A DNA stretch of 62,389 nucleotides from Chrysomallon squamiferum (lineage: Eukaryota > Mollusca > Gastropoda > Neomphalida > Peltospiridae), in the NCBI GenBank assembly GCA_012295275.1, contig CM022666.1, positions 5,099,030 to 5,161,418 of the forward strand, in the 5' to 3' direction. Under the pieces are notes generated by a model that saw only the letters and a list, made by a program, of their open reading frames with translations, had not been told where the DNA came from and did not search any database. Both the position numbers and the translations under genes were made by a program. Below are positions 58,664-62,389 of the stretch, piece after piece (positions within the stretch are counted from its first letter, which is position 1; each line of letters starts with the position of its first letter).

Positions 58664-60504
58664 ATGAAATCAGTTCTTCCTGCCACTGCCATTTCTCTTA
58701 TGGTACTAAACTTGATACTCATCAGTTTCATTGAATCTGGAACATTAAAAGAATTTCTGACCAGTGAAACCAACTTGTTGTTTGACAAGGAACTGTGTGT
58801 GAAAATCTCGTGCAAACCAGGAGAAAACTGTTGTGATGACAAATCTACGAACAGAACCAGGCACAATACCATGTATTGCTGTTACAGAGATGGAGAAAAA
58901 GTGATCAGTGAAATTATGAAAAAGGTAAATTCTGTATTTAATTCTAAAAACTTATATTCCATAAATGCAATAATTGAAAAAAAATAAAAAAATGTTTTCT
59001 GTAGATATGAAATTAAGAAAGAGGTAAATTCTCTATAAAAATAATAAAAAGTTAAATTCATCGTAAATGAAATAATAATATTTGAATTATGAAAAGGAGA
59101 AATGAATAGTGCTGAAAAATATTTATAAATTTAAAACTGATTATTGTGGACTAGTTTCAAATTGATTATTAACATTCTTTTTAGAAACTGAGTGAAAGTC
59201 ATACAAAAGCTGAGAAAAGTGGTAAGTTAATACAAACACATATATACACACACAGACATACGTAAAAAGACAAAGTCGCAGAAACACAGACACACAAAAG
59301 AAAAGTCATAAACAAACACGTACAGAAACACAGACAGACAAACATACAGAAAAAGACCCACACACAAACAGAAACACTCAGGCACACATATTTAAATATC
59401 CACAATTTTTTTTATTTATAATTATGTATTTGTCTGTACGTGCATATTTGTACAATCTATGTATGTAAACACGTACAAGTGTATATTTTGTGTATGTGTG
59501 TGTGTGAGCATTTTTCAGAACCAAAACTTCAGCAGATCAGAGATCAGAAAAGCAATGTCTACGAATCTATGTATGTATGTATGAATCTATATATTTATAC
59601 ATGTATCAATAGTCTACATGTGTCTGTATATATATATATATATTTCAGAACAGAAACTTAAACAGATCAGAGAGGTCGCTTACAATCTGAATAATAAAAA
59701 CAATGTAAAGACGTCAGCTCATCTACAAATGGAAGTGAATGCAACATATGACAAAAGTAAGATAACAAATATTAGTACTAGTAGTAGTAGCAGAGTAATT
59801 TTACTCTGTTAAAAGAGGTGATTTGATAATAAATGTGGTAGTAGTAAAATAAAAGTAATATTAGTAGTTGGTCTGGTAAAAGTAGTTGTAGTAGTTATCA
59901 CTTAGTTATTAGTAGTGGTTAGCAAATAATAGAAGACATTGTGATAACAATAGTATTAGGACGTTAGTAGTAAAAATATCAATGATGGTACTAAAGTAGT
60001 CAATAGCAGGAGTTTGTAGTAGTTATAGAAATATATTAGTAATATTAACTACAACTGTTGACAATTTAAAATAGAAATATTATTTAAAAGTCATTTATTC
60101 TTACAAACTTTTCAGACACACCGAAGCCTCTCATCAAATGGACGTCGTCTGGTAAAAGATCGTTTGTGAAAGGAGCTGCTGCTGTTGTCGCTGACGGGAT
60201 TCAAGTCAAAGAAGCTGCTTACTACTTCATATACAGCAACGTTTTATTCCATGCCAACCAAATCAGAGAGCTAGAATACAATAGGCTGTGTCACTCAATT
60301 GAAAAATATCCAAATTATGATGTCCTCTACAGAAATCCTCAAACAACATGCAAAGTACGAAGATACCAGGAAGGTTTTGTTCCTTCCTACATTGGAGCTG
60401 TCTACTACCTGAAAGCCAATGACACTGTAGTGGTGAGAACATCAGTTGTGATCAGAATTTTGAGAGATCCTGAGAGAACCTACTTTGGCCTGTATATGCT
60501 GTAA
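58664..60504 (+). CDS. TNF-superfamily ligand gene D, intact (264 aa)
   Basis: Coding exons 58664-58924, 59185-59221, 59649-59756 and 60116-60504 join in phases 0, 1, 1. The product has MKSVLP, a hydrophobic helix (about 7-24), a membrane-proximal module with Cys 45, 50, 56, 57, 72 and 73 and an N63-R-T site, a stalk (88-135, EQKLKQIREVAYNLNNKNN) that could form a short coiled coil, and a TNF homology domain (136-264). In that domain YYFIYSNVLFH is the central strand, Cys194 and Cys214 are placed like the CD-EF loop disulphide of several TNF ligands, N237-D-T is a glycosylation site, and TYFGLYML is the typical C-terminal strand. The expected role is a trimeric ligand of TNF receptors at the cell surface or secreted. 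Six family 2/TNF promoter blocks precede it in order. The 6-residue N-tail is short for a type II anchor. It is the only copy with intact coding frame, TATA promoter and both domain Cys. Confidence 0.87.
59519..59560 (+). pseudogene. Extra stalk exon in TNF D, shortened
   Basis: AG at 59517-59518, then EPKLQQIRDQKSNVYES, a duplicate of exon 3 with an internal deletion (the VADLLNSDNK part of A is missing). It runs into a TATG repeat, and no donor keeps the phase. Confidence 0.5.
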
Positions 60505-60658
60505 AATTGTTACGAGAGGCCTGAATTATAACTGTTCATATGTAATTTTCTGTACGCCCACTGGACTTGTATATATAAAAGGAACCTTTTACTTTAACAT
60601 TATCGTGAAACATTTATTTTAGACATACTTGGTTCTTCGTTTATGGTCTTCAGTGGGG

Positions 60659-60722
<64 letters not shown>

Positions 60723-62389
60723 TATAATTATAATTTGTGGTCGTTTGTGATTTGTGATGTTGGTATATCTAACCTTTTTAAGTTTATTTTTATATTTCTT
60801 CCATTACTAATTAGTTATGCTATTGGAATATGGTTTAAAATGATTACATAATTGCTGGCGATACATGAACTGAATAAGAGTAATTAACAACGAAGCGGAG
60901 GAAGCCCCATTCAATCAGTACTGCTGTACTATGAGGCATTATTACTGTACTATGAGGCATTATTATTGTACTATTAGTCAGTACTACTGTACTATGAGGC
61001 ATTGTTACTGTACTATTAGTCAGTACTACTGCACTATGAGGCATTGTTATTGTATTGCAGTGCACAAAGCCACCCAGTTTGTCCAGGACTGATTTGTTTC
61101 ACTGAATCCCGAGAGTCATGAATACTAACAAGTAATAGATAATTTTCTGTTACTTGCTTGCAATTACAAAATTACAAAATATTTTTGCAACACACTGGGC
61201 TTTCCACCCAAGCTATAAATAGTTGTCAGGTCACTAGGTAAAGTTGTCAACCGAATTATTAATACACGGATTTAGAAAGTATGAATGCACTATTATTGAT
61301 ATAAATAAATAGATCTGCTGTTTGGTTGTTGTTGTTATTGTTGTTGAAAATGAATATGAACACCTATACATTTTTCAATTTTTATTATTATTATTTTTCA
61401 GGTCTGTTCATTAACAAAGCAGTAACTAGGTCACGAACGCCATTTGCAAGACAGTGCACCCATTCATAAAACTGTTTTAGAAACGTGTGTGTATGTCTGT
61501 GTGTTTCTTAAGATTAAGGATTCTGAGAAATAATAAATAAAATTCTTCTAGAACTGAGCTTTCCATCCAGGCTATAAATTTTACTTCATAATCAGTAATA
61601 AATAAAGCTTGTAAAACATAAACAAAAAACAAGAACAAAAAAAATGTAAAAAAAAAAGGCAAATGTATAATTAGTTAAAAACAATGGTAAAAAATAAATA
61701 AATATTTAAAAAAAAAATGATTAAAATTAAAGTTAAGAAAATGTATAAGAGTATATGTGTGTGTGCGCGCCCACAGTATGATAGTAAATGATAGTAAAAA
61801 CACTATACACTATGCGCGTCCTAACGCTTGCTAATACGCATGCGCATTTATTGAAAATTATGTCCAAACCGTAAATAAAATGTATGAAAAACTGGTTTGT
61901 TTCACTAATGTTTATCCCCGATTCAACGCCCCGTTTTAGTTTTCAGGCTGTCTGAGCAAACCCATAAGGAGTAGTGTTTCGTGCATTTTAAAGTTAGGGA
62001 AATAAGAAGAAAGTAACGCGAAAACTTTCTGGTTTGCAATATTTCTGTATTCATATTTCTGACAATCTGTCTTACATATCATCATAGTCATGACCACTCC
62101 AAAAACAAAAGCTATCCCAAAACTAATCCTACATCTGCAAGTATTTGTAAAGAGGCATGCGCGGAAAAGTGACAGGAAGTTATTAATTAACATAATTTAT
62201 ATATATATAATCATGCATTTCATGAGACGTTGTTTGGTTACAGGATTCACTTGGCTGGTCCTAATGTAATAAATATTATGCAAATTATTGTACTAGTCGT
62301 AGTTTATTAATATGATTACTGTGTTTTTTTATTTAACGACGTCACTAAAAACATTTTTAATCAACCGTTATATGACCCCATATTTACTG
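60505..62389. repeat. Common 3' flank of TNF D (inverted duplicon block)
   Basis: Reverse complement of the order seen after A and C, read away from the gene: the GACTTGTATATATAAAAGG segment, (AAT)n (60661-60720), 21-bp-type minisatellite (60920-61050), TGGGCTTTCCACCCAAGC (61196), AGGTCACGAACGCCATTTGC (61427), CCGTTTTAGTTTTCAGGCTG and TATATGACCCCATATTTACT at the window edge. The frames at 60844-61065 and 61936-62193 are not conserved in length among copies and are not called. Confidence 0.65.
60661..60722. repeat. (AAT)n microsatellite
   Basis: Twenty AAT units immediately downstream of TNF D. Confidence 0.95.

Overview
The window is eukaryotic and most likely from a mollusc or another lophotrochozoan. 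It is strongly AT-rich and full of long microsatellites (CT/GA, CA/GT, AAT/TTA, GAT). The real genes are split into short exons with GT-AG junctions, and the only family I recognise with confidence is a TNF-superfamily ligand. The species cannot be named from the sequence alone.

TNF-like ligand genes. There are four complete gene structures, each with four coding exons of 261, 37, 108 and 389 nt (264 codons). Three are on the minus strand: A at 13717-15515, B at 25069-26918 and C at 37978-40381. One is on the plus strand: D at 58664-60504. B and D read through without interruption. A has a 2-nt deletion in exon 3 and C has a nonsense codon in exon 1. At least six further fragments are scattered through the window: exon 1 or exon 2 pieces at 48-217, 29880-30110, 44680-44860 and 48228-48305, and plus-strand exon 4 pieces at 3814-3868 and 43493-43567. 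Each protein should have a hydrophobic N-terminus, a six-cysteine membrane-proximal module, a short stalk and a C-terminal TNF homology domain. A, C and D share an upstream non-coding exon with a CCAAT/TATA-type promoter. B has an unrelated TATA promoter that lies in repeat DNA.

Family 2. Upstream of the TNF genes, on the same strand, lie exons of a second co-duplicated family that I do not recognise. The most intact chain (23207 down to 18841) encodes two membrane helices joined by an acidic loop, then a helical, cysteine-containing ectodomain. Further exons of the probable same gene lie just before the TNF C and D promoters. Nearly every copy carries stops, frameshifts or breakpoints. The ancestral unit appears to be family 2 gene -> TNF gene -> common 3' flank, roughly 12-20 kb, amplified in tandem and once in inverted orientation.

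Layout. 0-9 kb: dispersed repeats, family 2 and TNF debris. 9-11.5 kb: decayed family 2 exons. 11.6-13.7 kb: common 3' flank. 13.7-17.1 kb: TNF A with its promoter. 17.4-23.2 kb: family 2. 24.2-27.2 kb: TNF B with its promoter. 27.2-31.9 kb: dispersed repeats and a TNF fragment. 32-34 kb: decayed family 2. 35.6-37.9 kb: common 3' flank. 37.9-41 kb: TNF C. 41-43 kb: family 2. 43-48.8 kb: debris, one full-length family 2 exon and a 40-bp minisatellite. 48.8-56 kb: a head-to-head inverted repeat with a 200-N assembly gap near its centre. 56.2-60.5 kb: family 2 exons then TNF D, inverted relative to A-C. 60.5-62.4 kb: common 3' flank, inverted.

I found no rRNA, tRNA, CRISPR, operon or bacterial feature. 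Long uninterrupted reading frames made of microsatellite peptides were set aside.
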